A stretch of 64,000 nt of DNA, taken from the NCBI RefSeq assembly GCF_038006205.1, contig NZ_JBBOUU010000002.1, positions 62,001 through 126,000 of the forward strand, in the 5' to 3' direction. A program made the position numbers and the translations under genes. The stretch comes from Solibacillus sp. FSL R7-0668 (GTDB lineage: Bacteria; Bacillota; Bacilli; Bacillales_A; Planococcaceae). Position 1 is the stretch's first letter, and every line of letters starts with the position of its first letter. The notes beneath the pieces were generated by a model, which was given only the letters and a program-made list of their open reading frames with translations, made no database searches and was not told the DNA's origin. Positions 52,393-62,758 of the stretch are shown one piece after another.

Positions 52393-53313
52393 ATGGCATT
52401 TTATCAAATATTCATTTTAGCCTCACTGACAGTACTAACAATTTTGGTATTGCTGATATCTAGAAATGCAAAAAAACAAATTAATTCGATGCAATGCATG
52501 ATGATAACAATGTTTTTTAGTATGAACACTGGTTTAACAGTAGGGATCCTCTTTGGTGCTTCATTTCAAGGTGATTTATTTTTTTCAACAATATTAGCTT
52601 GCCTAATAGGTTCTGTTGTAGGGTTATTAATTGGTATGAACTATAGTTTGCTATCTGTATTAGAGGGCATAATGACTGGATTAATGAGTGGCATGATGGG
52701 TGCAATGTTAGGAGAAATGATAAATGAAGATCAGTCAATTTATTTAGTGAGAATTTTCCTCTTCTTATCAATTTCAACACTCTTTTTATTTGCTATTCTT
52801 CCAAGAAAAAATGGTAAAGAATACTTGCAAAGCAGAGTGGCAATTTTAAAACCTTTATTAATTGGAATATTTATTACAGCTTATTTTTTGGGAGGGGTAA
52901 CATTTGCAGAGAAACAGGTCAAAATTAAAGAGCCATTAATACATAACAACCATTCACAGCCCAAAACAGAGGACAAACAGGCCATAGATTCGAGGGATAT
53001 TACTATTCAGACTATTAATATGAAATATTCCTCAACAGAAATTGTATTAGAAAAGGGTCAACAAGTAAATCTAATACTAAGCAATCAAGATAATGTAGAA
53101 CATGATATCGAAGTGATAATTCCAAATTTTAACGATGACTCTCAATTGGAGCATAAACATCGTGCGCAAGATAATTTGATTCATTTACACGCAAAGCCTA
53201 AAGAAACACAGAGAATAGGTTTTACTCCAACAATGACTGGTTCATTCGAATTTATTTGTACAGTTCCTGGGCATAAAGAGTCGGGGATGGTTGGGAAAAT
53301 AGTAGTGAAATAA
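52393..53313 (+). CDS. Membrane protein with C-terminal cupredoxin domain
   Basis: The 306-aa protein has five to six N-terminal helices (residues ~1-170) with many Met residues (MQCMMITMFFSMNTG, GLMSGMMGAMLGEMI), then a linker and a cupredoxin domain outside. Copper-site residues are visible as VEHDIEV (His) and FICTVPGHKESGM (Cys, His, Met), the type-1 copper ligand set. It likely binds or relays copper at the membrane. ATG 52393 after AAGGGTGGATTG is preferred over the TTG at 52390. Confidence 0.85.
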   Translation: MAFYQIFILASLTVLTILVLLISRNAKKQINSMQCMMITMFFSMNTGLTVGILFGASFQGDLFFSTILACLIGSVVGLLIGMNYSLLSVLEGIMTGLMSGMMGAMLGEMINEDQSIYLVRIFLFLSISTLFLFAILPRKNGKEYLQSRVAILKPLLIGIFITAYFLGGVTFAEKQVKIKEPLIHNNHSQPKTEDKQAIDSRDITIQTINMKYSSTEIVLEKGQQVNLILSNQDNVEHDIEVIIPNFNDDSQLEHKHRAQDNLIHLHAKPKETQRIGFTPTMTGSFEFICTVPGHKESGMVGKIVVK

Positions 53314-53544
53314 TGGAATGGGGCTAAACCACTCTTTTTTTAAAGAGTGCATAAAGTATCTTCTTCACCTAAATGGGAAAGGACTTTTATAGGAAGTAAA
53401 GAAGGACCATCATTTGATAGTTTTTTTCAATAGATTAACTATTTGTAATAAAACTTGTAATAATTGATAATTTTTGCATATTTAATAGTTATACTAATCC
53501 TGATAATCAATTCTTTTTCGTTTTAGAATGTAGGAGGGGAGAAG

Positions 53545-54843
53545 TTGAAGAAAACAAAAAAATTTATTTTCCCAAAAATAAGTATTTTTCGTAGATTAAC
53601 TATTAAAATTTCATTTGCAATAATCATTTCCTTATTAATTAGTATGACATTGACAAACTATATCACATCCTTTTTGAGTCATGATATTCAGTTTAACTAT
53701 GGTGTGTATATAAGTACTGCTATTAATCTTGTATTTACTACTGTAATAGCAGGAGTTTGCATTCATTGGTTAGTTATTTCTCCATTAAAAATGTTACTTT
53801 CCTTAACAAAGAAAGTTTCAGAAGGGGAGTTAAATGTTACGATTCCAAAAGGTTCAAGAGATGAGATAGGACAATTATTGGATTCCTTCGAAGTAATGAT
53901 TAGGAATTTAAGGGGTATTGTAGGTGAGATTAATGACTCATCAGGAGTAATATTCACATCTGTTGAAAAGTTAGCTAAACATTCGAATGAAACAGACCAA
54001 CTCACTCAAAATATTTCAAAGTCAATACAAGAAGTGGCCATAGATACAGAAAGCCAAACTAATAGTTTAGAGAAAATTGCTTCTTCAATTGGAAAAGTGA
54101 ATAATGGCATAAAAAACATCTTTAAAAATACCGAAAAATTATCTAATCTTTCTCAACAAACAACGGTTTTTGCAAGTGATGGCGAACGCACAGTAGATAA
54201 TGCAGTAAATCAGATGGAGTTAATTCAAAATTCTGTTAGTGAATCGGATAATTCAATTCAGCATCTTTCTAATAATTCAAAAGAAATTGCCCAAATTCTT
54301 AATGTAATTACTAGTATAGCCGATCAGACTAACTTACTTGCATTAAATGCTGCTATAGAGGCAGCTCGGGCTGGTGAAGCGGGGAAAGGATTTGCTGTAG
54401 TTGCAGAGGAAGTTAGAAAACTTGCAATACAATCTAATGATTCAATCGGACAAATTGGATTGTTGATAAAACAAATTCAGAATGCTACTGAGACATCCGT
54501 TTTTACAATGGACACAGTAATTGATGAAGTTAAAGAAGGTATCAAAATAATAAATGATACAAAAAAGAAATTTACTATTATCTCTCAGTCTACAATAGAT
54601 ATGAACCTTGAAATGGACGATATTTTAAATGCAGCAAGGGGAATGTCGTTACACGTAGATGAAATCACTAATGCAATAGAACAAATTTCAACTGTTGCTA
54701 GAAAAAATACTGAAAATTCTAATCATGTCTCTACTTCAAGCAAAGAACAATTAATAGCAATGAATAAATTATCTGAATTATCCTTTGGGTTATCGAAGAT
54801 TGCAAATAATTTGAGTGTAATGACCCAAAAGTTTGATGTTTAA
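53545..54843 (+). CDS. Methyl-accepting chemotaxis protein with minimal sensor region
   Basis: The 432-aa protein has two helices close together (about 21-40 and 57-80) separated by only ~20 external residues. A HAMP domain ([21 protein letters not shown]) and the MCP signalling hairpin with the conserved tip [37 protein letters not shown] follow. There is no ligand-binding domain of normal size, so it must sense through the membrane, HAMP or a partner. TTG start at 53545 after AGGAGGGGAG. It stands alone between the cupredoxin and copB genes. Confidence 0.9.
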   Translation: MKKTKKFIFPKISIFRRLTIKISFAIIISLLISMTLTNYITSFLSHDIQFNYGVYISTAINLVFTTVIAGVCIHWLVISPLKMLLSLTKKVSEGELNVTIPKGSRDEIGQLLDSFEVMIRNLRGIVGEINDSSGVIFTSVEKLAKHSNETDQLTQNISKSIQEVAIDTESQTNSLEKIASSIGKVNNGIKNIFKNTEKLSNLSQQTTVFASDGERTVDNAVNQMELIQNSVSESDNSIQHLSNNSKEIAQILNVITSIADQTNLLALNAAIEAARAGEAGKGFAVVAEEVRKLAIQSNDSIGQIGLLIKQIQNATETSVFTMDTVIDEVKEGIKIINDTKKKFTIISQSTIDMNLEMDDILNAARGMSLHVDEITNAIEQISTVARKNTENSNHVSTSSKEQLIAMNKLSELSFGLSKIANNLSVMTQKFDV

Positions 54844-54971
54844 AAATTTATCAAATTGTAATTAAAATAGTAATTCGTTCAATAAAAAATACGGTACCAA
54901 GGTATCCTAATTACTGTAATATATAAAATAAGAATTACATCCAATTTTTTCAATGAAATGAGGTAAGTAAG

Positions 54972-57116
54972 ATGGAGAAAAGCAATAAAGGTGAAAATAA
55001 CCATAGCCAACATGATCAATATCATCACTCAAAACATACCCCTGAACATCATGAGCACAAAAGAAATGAAGGTCATACTGACCATGACCATGGTAATCAT
55101 GAGCATCACAATCATGCACACCATAACCATAGTGGACACGGGCATCATGAAGGAGGGCATGATAAGCATCATGGTCACTCGATTGGAGATTTCAAAAAGC
55201 GGTTTTGGATTTCTTTAGCTCTAACCATCCCAATATCGTATTTATCGATGATGATACAAATGTTGTTTGGGTACCAAGTAAACTTCACGGGTGATACTTT
55301 CTTATTATTCTTATTATCTACAATTGTTTTCTTTTACGGAGGAAAACCATTCCTACTTGGTGCATGGAGTGAAATAAAAGAAAGAGCTCCAGGTATGATG
55401 TTATTAATTACATTAGCTATCGTCACAGCCTATGTTTATAGTACCTTAACTGCTTTCTTTATTGAAGGAAGCGACTTCTATTTCGAATTAGCAACTTTAA
55501 TTGTTATTATGCTTTTAGGACATTGGATTGAAATGAAATCCATTATGGGAGCATCTAAGGCATTAGAAGAGCTAATTAAATTAATGCCAAAAGAGGCTCA
55601 TAAACTTGATGCGTCTGGAAACATTGTAGATGTTTCTGTAGAAGACTTAAAACCAGGAGACCATATACTAGTAAAACCAGGAGAAAAAATTCCTTTAGAC
55701 GGAGTTATTTTTGAAGGGCACTCAACAGTAGATGAATCGATGTTAACGGGAGAATCTGTTCCTGTTGAAAAAACTGCTGGAATGAAGGCGATTGGTGGAG
55801 CTATTAATAATGATGGTGTATTAAAAATAAATGTAACGAAAACGGGTAGCGACACCTATCTTGCACAGGTTATTCAATTAGTAAGTGATGCAGAAAAAAC
55901 GAAGTCAAAAGCTCAAGGGTTTGCAGATACTGCTGCGAAGTGGCTATTTTATGTTGCAATCGTTGCGGGTGTTATTACGCTAGCCTATTGGGGGGTTACA
56001 GGTGATTTTGATTTTGCATTAGAAAGAATGGTTACGGTTTTAATTATCGCTTGTCCACATGCCCTTGGATTAGCTACGCCACTTGTTACATCTCGATCGA
56101 CTTCGATTGCAGCAAAAAATGGCTTATTAATACGAAATCGTACATCATTTGAAAGTGCTTTTAGAATTAATCGTATTGTATTCGATAAAACAGGTACTTT
56201 AACAGAAGGGAATTTTGGAGTAACAGATGTTCATCCAACTGAAAATGTTAGTGAAGAAGAACTTTTAAAACTTGCGTATTCTATTGAAACACAGTCTGAA
56301 CACCCAATAGCGAAGGGGATTGTAAAAGAAGGAAAAAAACGTAATTTAGATCTTTATCAAGTAACAAACTACCAAAATCTAACTGGTAAAGGACTTGTAG
56401 CAAAAGTAAACGGTTTTGAAATTGCAATAGTTAGTCCAGGTGTGTTAAGAGAAAATAATATTTCGTTTGATGAAGAGACGTATGAAAAACTTGCTCAAGA
56501 AGGAAAAACTGTTGTTTTTGTATTAAAAGATAACTCATTACAGGGCATGATTGCATTAGCTGATATTATTAGAGAGTCATCTTATAAAGTTATAAAAGAA
56601 TTAAAAGATTTAGGAATTGAAACGGTTATGATGACAGGCGATAACGAGCGAGTAGCAAATTATGTTGGTAACAAGCTTGGTATGACCCAAGTCATCGCTG
56701 AAGTATTACCACATGAAAAATCTAATAATGTAAAAGCATTAAAAGAAGGTGGAAAGAAAGTAGCGATGGTTGGTGATGGAGTAAATGATGCACCAGCATT
56801 AGCAGAAGCAGACTTAGGAATTGCTATTGGGGCTGGAACAGATGTTGCAATTGAAACGGCAGATGTTGTCTTAGTAAATAGTAATCCAGTGGATATTTTA
56901 AGTACTTTAAAACTTTCAAAAGCTAGTCACCGAAAAATGGTTCAAAACCTAGGTTGGGCTGCTGGCTATAACATTGTTGCAATTCCTCTTGCAGCGGGAG
57001 TTCTCTATAGCGTTGGTCTTGTCATAACACCGGCAATTGGAGCAGCAGTTATGTCGTTGAGTACTATTATGTGTGCGATCAATGCACAGCTTTTACAAAT
57101 TAATAATGATAAGTAA
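54972..57116 (+). CDS. copB: CopB-type copper P-type ATPase
   Basis: The 714-aa P1B ATPase begins with a ~60-residue His-rich tail (HHSKHTPEHHEHK, HNHAHHNHSGHGHH) in place of HMA domains. It has eight helices, CPH (IIACPHALGLATPL) in the transport helix, the TGES loop (MLTGESVPVE), phosphorylation motif DKTGTLTEG and hinge GDGVNDAPA. The CPH motif and His tail define CopB, which exports copper or silver. ATG 54972 after GAGGTAAGTAAG. A terminator follows. With copA interrupted downstream, it is probably the working copper exporter of this region. Confidence 0.94.
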   Translation: MEKSNKGENNHSQHDQYHHSKHTPEHHEHKRNEGHTDHDHGNHEHHNHAHHNHSGHGHHEGGHDKHHGHSIGDFKKRFWISLALTIPISYLSMMIQMLFGYQVNFTGDTFLLFLLSTIVFFYGGKPFLLGAWSEIKERAPGMMLLITLAIVTAYVYSTLTAFFIEGSDFYFELATLIVIMLLGHWIEMKSIMGASKALEELIKLMPKEAHKLDASGNIVDVSVEDLKPGDHILVKPGEKIPLDGVIFEGHSTVDESMLTGESVPVEKTAGMKAIGGAINNDGVLKINVTKTGSDTYLAQVIQLVSDAEKTKSKAQGFADTAAKWLFYVAIVAGVITLAYWGVTGDFDFALERMVTVLIIACPHALGLATPLVTSRSTSIAAKNGLLIRNRTSFESAFRINRIVFDKTGTLTEGNFGVTDVHPTENVSEEELLKLAYSIETQSEHPIAKGIVKEGKKRNLDLYQVTNYQNLTGKGLVAKVNGFEIAIVSPGVLRENNISFDEETYEKLAQEGKTVVFVLKDNSLQGMIALADIIRESSYKVIKELKDLGIETVMMTGDNERVANYVGNKLGMTQVIAEVLPHEKSNNVKALKEGGKKVAMVGDGVNDAPALAEADLGIAIGAGTDVAIETADVVLVNSNPVDILSTLKLSKASHRKMVQNLGWAAGYNIVAIPLAAGVLYSVGLVITPAIGAAVMSLSTIMCAINAQLLQINNDK

Positions 57117-57126
57117 CACACTGAGG

Positions 57127-57161
57127 AAATTGCCTAAGAACTTTTAGGCAATTTTTAATAA
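57127..57161 (+). terminator. copB terminator
   Basis: AAATTGCCTAA and TTAGGCAATTTTT pair around GAACTT. Confidence 0.8.
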
Positions 57162-57267
57162 ATTTTTCTATCCATGCATTAATGGAAGAACTTTAATGGA
57201 GTTTAGAATATAATAAAATGACAAGTAAATATTCATTCAAATCTAAATTAAAAGTGAGTTGAGATAA

Positions 57268-57633
57268 ATGTGTATTTCTAGTAATTTTATTGAACTACAG
57301 GCTTATAGAATATGTGAAGCAATGAAAAAACAGTCGATGTACAAAATGGTAAAGTTAGAGCTTTCAGATGATCGTTTTATTGCACCTCAGAATCTTGAAA
57401 ACTATGAAGATGGAAGAGTATTGATAACAAAAGCAGTTTTAGAAGATAACGAGGGGAAATCCTATACAGTAAGTCCTAATCATAATGGTTTAAGATTTGT
57501 TCAAGGAGAAATAACTTATAGAGAATATCGAAAAATTGAAAAAGGTGAAAGCATAAAAGTAATTAGTTTTTTGACGTTGTTAATAGGATTAACAATAACG
57601 ACAATGTATCTTCTAAAAATATTTTTACTATAA
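57268..57633 (+). CDS. Hypothetical protein with C-terminal membrane anchor (121 aa)
   Basis: The first ~85 residues look like a small soluble domain (YKMVKLELSDDRFIAPQNLENYEDGRV), followed by one helix (VISFLTLLIGLTITTMYLLKIFLL) at the end. No motif is recognised. It lies between copB and csoR with its own GTGAGTTGAGATAA region upstream and no sign of metal-binding Cys/His clusters. Any copper role is only guilt by association. Confidence 0.55.
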   Translation: MCISSNFIELQAYRICEAMKKQSMYKMVKLELSDDRFIAPQNLENYEDGRVLITKAVLEDNEGKSYTVSPNHNGLRFVQGEITYREYRKIEKGESIKVISFLTLLIGLTITTMYLLKIFLL

Positions 57634-57669
57634 TTTAGAATTATTATAATTTATAAAATTATATATTGA

Positions 57670-57700
57670 ATAGGGTGGGGGGGTATGCTATGATGAGTGC
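57670..57700 (+). promoter_or_regulatory. Candidate CsoR-controlled promoter of csoR-copZ
   Basis: A G-rich tract (TAGGGTGGGGGGGTATG, about 57671-57687) in otherwise AT-rich DNA precedes TATGAT, 15-30 nt before csoR. G-tract half-sites are typical of CsoR operators, but the dyad is poor here. Confidence 0.45.
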
Positions 57701-57714
57701 GAGGAGAGATGGAT

Positions 57715-58056
57715 ATGGAACCTGAATTAATTGAAATTAGCTCCAAAGATGAGAATGGTTGTTCTGATTCGAATGTACGGAAAAGTCACCACTCTGATAA
57801 AGCTAAAAAAAATCTAGTTTCCCGTTTAAATCGAATTGAAGGTCAAGTTCGAGGGATAAAGGGTTTAATTGAGAGAGATACTTATTGTGATGATGTAATT
57901 ACTCAGATCTCGGCAACTCAAGCTGCTCTGAATAGTGTTGCTAAAATTCTTCTCGAAGCTCATATGAAAGAATGTGTAGTGGATCGTATTCAAGAAGGGG
58001 ATTTAGAAGTACTAGATGAAGTGCTTGTCACGATACAAAAATTAATGAAAAAGTAA
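57715..58056 (+). CDS. csoR: Copper-sensing repressor CsoR
   Basis: The 113-aa all-helical repressor has the Cu(I) ligand set of CsoR: Cys in RDTYCDDVITQI, then His and Cys in LLEAHMKECVV. The conserved RLNRIEGQVRGIKGLIE precedes them. Cu(I) binding releases it from operators of copZ/copA. Start ATG 57715 lies 8 nt after GAGGAG; ATG 57709 is the alternative. It is cotranscribed with copZ (14 nt gap). Confidence 0.94.
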   Translation: MEPELIEISSKDENGCSDSNVRKSHHSDKAKKNLVSRLNRIEGQVRGIKGLIERDTYCDDVITQISATQAALNSVAKILLEAHMKECVVDRIQEGDLEVLDEVLVTIQKLMKK

Positions 58057-58070
58057 AGGAGAAATTGATT

Positions 58071-58277
58071 ATGGAAAATGTAACTTTAAATGTAAAAGGG
58101 ATGTCTTGTGGGCATTGTGTGAAGTCAGTTGAAGGTAGTGTGGGTGCTTTAGAAGGTGTTGACCAAGTGAAAGTGGATTTACAAGCTGGTCAAGTAAACT
58201 TAGCTTTTAATAGCGATAAAGTAACATTGGATAAAATTAAAGAAGTAATAGACGAACAAGGATATGATGTTGTTTAA
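58071..58277 (+). CDS. copZ: Copper chaperone CopZ
   Basis: This 68-aa HMA-domain protein has the GMSCGHC Cu(I) site and the usual length. It carries Cu(I) in the cytosol to CopA and to CsoR. AAAGGAGAAATTGATT precedes ATG 58071. It follows csoR and precedes copA by ~100 bp that include a second CsoR-type box. Confidence 0.96.
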   Translation: MENVTLNVKGMSCGHCVKSVEGSVGALEGVDQVKVDLQAGQVNLAFNSDKVTLDKIKEVIDEQGYDVV

Positions 58278-58343
58278 TATTTAATTTTATTAGGTACAGG
58301 ATAAGGAGTGCTTTTTATAGCACTCTCTTTCTGATAAAAAATA

Positions 58344-58358
58344 TACCCCGTAAAGGTA
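58344..58358 (+). promoter_or_regulatory. CsoR-type operator before copA
   Basis: TACCCCGTAAAGGTA has TACC/GGTA arms around a 7-bp centre, resembling known CsoR boxes (TACCC...GGGTA), 22 nt before the copA start. Confidence 0.6.
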
Positions 58359-59035
58359 TTTAACATGAGGTGAAGAACCATGAGTACTGAAAATAAAGAA
58401 ATAAGTCTTCAAGTCACAGGGATGACTTGTGCAGCGTGTGCTACAAGGATAGAGAAGGGGTTAAATAAATTAGATGGAGTTGAAGAAGCAAATGTTAATT
58501 TAGCTCTGGAAAAGTCTATTATTAAATATAACCCCGAAAAATTAGGGGAACAGGATTTTGAAAAGAAAATTCAGGATCTTGGGTATGGTGTTGCAAAAGA
58601 AAAAAAGGAATTTACTATTACAGGAATGACCTGTGCAGCTTGTGCAACGAGAATAGAAAAAGGGTTAAATAAAATTGAAGGCGTCTCTGTAGCAAATGTT
58701 AATCTCGCTCTAGAAAATGCAACTGTGGAATTTAATCCTACCCAAATTTCAGTTTCAAATATTATAGACCGTGTAGAAAAATTAGGCTATGGAGCACATC
58801 TCAAAGAAAATGACTCTGTAGATTATCGTGAACAAGCAATTCAAAAACAAAAGAAAAAATTTATTATTGCTGCCATTCTATCACTCCCTCTTTTATGGAC
58901 AATGATCGGTCACTTTTCATTTACATCCTTTATTTATATGCCAGACGTATTGATGAATCCATGGGTACAAATGGCATTAGCAACACCCGTACAATTTATA
59001 ATTGGATGGCAGTTTTATGTTAGTGCATTTAAAGC

Positions 59036-60606
59036 CATTAACATTGCATTAAATTAAAACACTATTCATCAAGAGTCCTTCTAACTAAAAAAATTCCAAA
59101 ACAAGGTATTCCGTTGCACAAAAAAACTCCTTATAATTAGGTTTGGTAGTTCTGTCCAAATCCCAATTAAAAGGAGCCAACCATGAACAAGGATACCACA
59201 AAATCCACATTAAATGAATTGTTAAAAGTACTAAATGAGAAAACATTTTTAAAAATTGTGAACGTCTCCAATCTTGATTATTACGTGAAAAAGCTGTCAG
59301 CCTATAAGTTTTTACAACTGTTCATCATTGCACAGCTGAATGAAAAAGATTCGCTCAAAAAATTGGCGAAACATCTGAAGGAAACTGAAGAGCTTCAAAC
59401 CTTTGTTCAAATGGGTACCATTAGTTCGTCGCAGCTTTCACGCAGACAGTCCTGCTTGACGCCGGGCATATTTGAAAAGGTCTTTCGCCATCTCGTCGTT
59501 GCCGCCCAGGTAAAATTGAAGAGAAGGCAACCGTTTGTTCGGGATATCGATCAACTACTTGTTATCGATTCTTCTACCATGTCCATGAGTCTGAGCCAAT
59601 ATCCCTGGGCTACGTTTCGAAAAACCAAGGCAGGTGTTCGTCTGCATTTACGCGTCGTTGTCACAAAAGATGTGACGCTCCCAGATCAGGCGGTTCTTTT
59701 GCCGGCGAAACATGCAGACCGTACGCAAATGGATACGCTGGTGGCGTTCGATTCCGATGCCATTCATCTGTTTGACCGAGGCTATACGGACTATAAACAG
59801 TATGACAAATTGTGTGAGAAAGAGGTTCGCTTTATCACGCGATTGAGGAAAAATGCAAAGATTGAAGTGCTGAATGAGCAAGCCCCAGACGTTGAAAATA
59901 ACATCTTTTCGGATCAAGAAGTCTTTTTGGGGGATGAGCAGAACCGCACGAAAATGTCGAATTCGCTGCGTTTAATCCGAACAGTCGATCGCGAGAAAAA
60001 TGAAATCATTATTCTCACAAGCTGTTTCGATTTGTCGGCGAAAGAAATTGGAGACCTCTATCGCTACCGCTGGAAAATTGAAACGTTTTTTAAATGGATG
60101 AAACAGCACCTAAGAATCAAAAAGTTCTTCGGAAAAAGTCAGAACGCCGTCTACACACAAATCTGGATTGCTCTGATTACGTATTGCCTGCAAGTATTGC
60201 TAAAGCTGGAACTGAACCATGATGGACCACTTTTAGAGATGAAAGAAACGCTTCAGAATCTTCTTTTCAAGCCTTTTGAAACTTTTGTTAAAGCACTTTT
60301 CAGACCGCCGACAAGGCAATCCAAAGGACGAAAAAAGCATGATTGGGACAGTGAGTTTCAGCTCATCGTCAAACAGTTTGACGAAAGAGAGGTGGAACAT
60401 TTAGACAATTTAACGTACGACCCGATTTTCTAGGTTATATCATATGTAAATAATTTACAATTTGTGGATGAGGACTACCGCTTATGCCCACGTTGACTTT
60501 TTTTCAAATACGGAGAAATCGTTCGTTCTGAATTTTCAGATATATGAGTCAGGTAGGTATTATGCCCCTTTTGACAAATGTTAAAAATTTTTATGCAACG
60601 CTAATG
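59036..60606. mobile_element. IS4-family insertion sequence (copy B), 1571 bp
   Basis: The ends are imperfect inverted repeats CATTAACATTGCATTAAA (59036) and, reverse-complemented from 60606, CATTAGCGTTGCATAAAA. They are flanked by the 9-bp direct repeat ATTTAAAGC (59027-59035, 60607-60615). It carries one transposase on the plus strand and interrupts copA in the same orientation. The DNA at 60434-60606 beyond the transposase has no gene. Confidence 0.93.
59183..60433 (+). CDS. IS4-family DDE transposase
   Basis: The 416-aa protein has the IS4 marks VIDSSTMSMSL (first Asp), HLFDRGYTDYKQYDKL (second Asp) and YRYRWKIETFFKWMKQHLRIKKFF (Y2R3E6K). AAAAGGAGCCAACC precedes ATG 59183. It is related to, yet distinct from, the transposase at 2831-3955 and is longer at the C-terminus. 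The ORF looks intact. Confidence 0.94.
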   Translation: MNKDTTKSTLNELLKVLNEKTFLKIVNVSNLDYYVKKLSAYKFLQLFIIAQLNEKDSLKKLAKHLKETEELQTFVQMGTISSSQLSRRQSCLTPGIFEKVFRHLVVAAQVKLKRRQPFVRDIDQLLVIDSSTMSMSLSQYPWATFRKTKAGVRLHLRVVVTKDVTLPDQAVLLPAKHADRTQMDTLVAFDSDAIHLFDRGYTDYKQYDKLCEKEVRFITRLRKNAKIEVLNEQAPDVENNIFSDQEVFLGDEQNRTKMSNSLRLIRTVDREKNEIIILTSCFDLSAKEIGDLYRYRWKIETFFKWMKQHLRIKKFFGKSQNAVYTQIWIALITYCLQVLLKLELNHDGPLLEMKETLQNLLFKPFETFVKALFRPPTRQSKGRKKHDWDSEFQLIVKQFDEREVEHLDNLTYDPIF

Positions 60607-62371
60607 ATTTAAAGCATTAAAAAATAAGAGTGCCAATATGGATGTATTAGTTGTAATCGGAACGTCTGCAGCTTACTTTTATAGTGTTTACCAAGCTATT
60701 ATTACTGTCGGTGACCACCATAGTGCACAACTATATTTTGAAACAAGTTCTGTATTAATTACTTTAATTATTTTAGGGAAATTATTTGAAGCAAAAGCAA
60801 AAGGACGGTCTTCTGAGGCTATAAAAAAACTAATGGGCCTCCAAGCGAAAACAGCTTTAGTAGTTCGTGATGGGATAGAAAAAATAATTCCATTAGAAGA
60901 AGTGGTTATTGGGGATACAATTTTAGTAAAGCCGGGTGAAAAAATTCCTGTGGATGGAGAGGTAATCGAAGGCGATACGGCAGTTGATGAATCCATGTTA
61001 ACAGGTGAAAGTATTCCTGTAGATAAAAAAACTGGAGATTCCTTGTTCGGTTCTACCATTAATAAAAATGGTTTTATAAAAATGGTAGCTACGAAAATTG
61101 GTCGTGATACCGCATTATCTCAAATTATTAAAGTGGTAGAAGATGCACAAGGATCGAAAGCGCCTATACAAAGACAAGCAGATAAAATTTCGGGTATTTT
61201 TGTTCCAATTGTTATTGTAATAGCCATTATTACATTTATTGTTTGGTATACACTTGTTACACCTGGGGATTTCGTTCCCGCTTTAGAAGCTTTAATCGCA
61301 GTTCTTGTTATTGCCTGTCCTTGTGCCCTCGGACTGGCAACACCTACTTCCATTATGGCTGGTTCTGGTCGTGCTGCAGAATATGGGATTTTGTTTAAAG
61401 GTGGAGAGCATCTTGAACAAACACATCATATAAATACAGTGGTTGTTGATAAAACAGGTACAGTTACAAACGGGAAACCCAAATTAACTGATGTATTAGT
61501 AGAAGATGGTACGGATATTAATGAATTCCTCTCGTTAATAGGTTCAAGTGAAAAGCAATCCGAACATCCTTTAGCTGAAGCAATTGTTCAAGGTATTGAA
61601 CAAAGAAATATAGAATTTTCTAATGTGGAAAAATTCGAAGCTATCCCAGGGTATGGAGTGAAAGCTTTGGTAAAAGATCAGGAAGTACTAGTAGGTACTC
61701 GAAAACTAATGAGAGAATATAATGTCGATATATCAAAAGTATTAAGCAAGATGGAAGAGCTTGAAGCAAACGGTAAAACTGCAATGTTGGCAAGCATTAA
61801 CGGTCAATACGCAGGATTAGTTGCCGTAGCTGATACGATTAAAGATACATCGAAAAAAGCTATTGAGCGCCTAAAGGATATGGGAATTGAAGTTATTATG
61901 ATGACCGGCGATAATGAGCGAACTGCCAAAGCAATAGGTGCAGAAGTTGGAGTTAATCATGTAATTGCAGAAATATTGCCTGAGGGAAAGGCAGAAGAAG
62001 TGAAAAAATTACAAGCAGCTGGAAAAAAGGTTGCAATGGTTGGGGATGGAATTAACGATGCACCTGCACTTGCAGTTGCAGATATAGGAATGGCTATTGG
62101 TACTGGTACAGATGTGGCGATGGAAGCAGCGGATATCACATTAATTCGTGGAGATTTAACGAGCATTGCTGATGCTATTATCATGAGTCATAAAACAATG
62201 AGAAATATTAAACAAAATCTTTTCTGGGCATTTGCCTATAATACTTTAGGCATTCCCATAGCAGCGGCAGGTTTTTTAGCACCGTGGGTAGCAGGAGCTG
62301 CGATGGCATTTAGTTCTGTATCTGTCGTTTTAAATGCATTAAGATTACAAAGAGTTAAGTTGGATAGATAA

Positions 62372-62706
62372 TATAAACCTGCTTGGAGGGGGGATTTAAA
62401 TGCCTATTACCCCTCAATTATCCATATCTGATCCAATAATTATGACGCCTACGGATATTAATAACCTTAATATAGTAAAACTCCAGCAAAGGTTCAAATT
62501 CAAAGGTAGATGTTAAAGCGATTAAAGAAAATTTTGAATTAATTATTGAGAACGGGTGGGAAAAATATCTGAAGGGCTAGATAAACTTGGAATAGTGCGG
62601 TTTTGGCTAATTAATTTAGATAAAATAATTATTGAATGCTTGAAAATTTAAAAGAAATATTAAAGTAACTCCTTTTAAAATTCCCTATCATATGAAAAAA
62701 TCCCGC
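62372..62706 (+). other. Degenerate gene remnant after copA
   Basis: GGAGGGGGGATTTAA precedes ATG 62401 and a 38-codon frame (MPITPQLSISDPIIMTPTDI...). About 40 nt later a different frame reads KAIKENFELIIENGWEKYLKG and stops. This looks like one small gene broken by indels. Nothing else is seen up to the IS3 end. Confidence 0.4.
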
Positions 62707-62758
62707 TGAACTGCACCCCAAATGTTAGACACATCTAACATTTGGAGGTGCATTTTTT

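Larger units (their letters stand above)
58380..62371 (+). pseudogene. copA: copA, Cu(I)-exporting P-type ATPase, split by an IS4-family element
   Basis: Segments 58380-59035 and 60616-62371 form one 803-codon frame once the IS and one 9-bp duplicate are removed ([21 protein letters not shown] is the restored junction). The first part has two HMA domains, each with GMTCAAC, and the first helices. The second has [12 protein letters not shown], transport motif [22 protein letters not shown] and GDGINDAPA, i.e. CopA of the P1B-1 class. The second part could start at ATG 60638 and would give a 577-aa protein lacking HMA domains and first helices; whether it works is doubtful. Confidence 0.95.
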
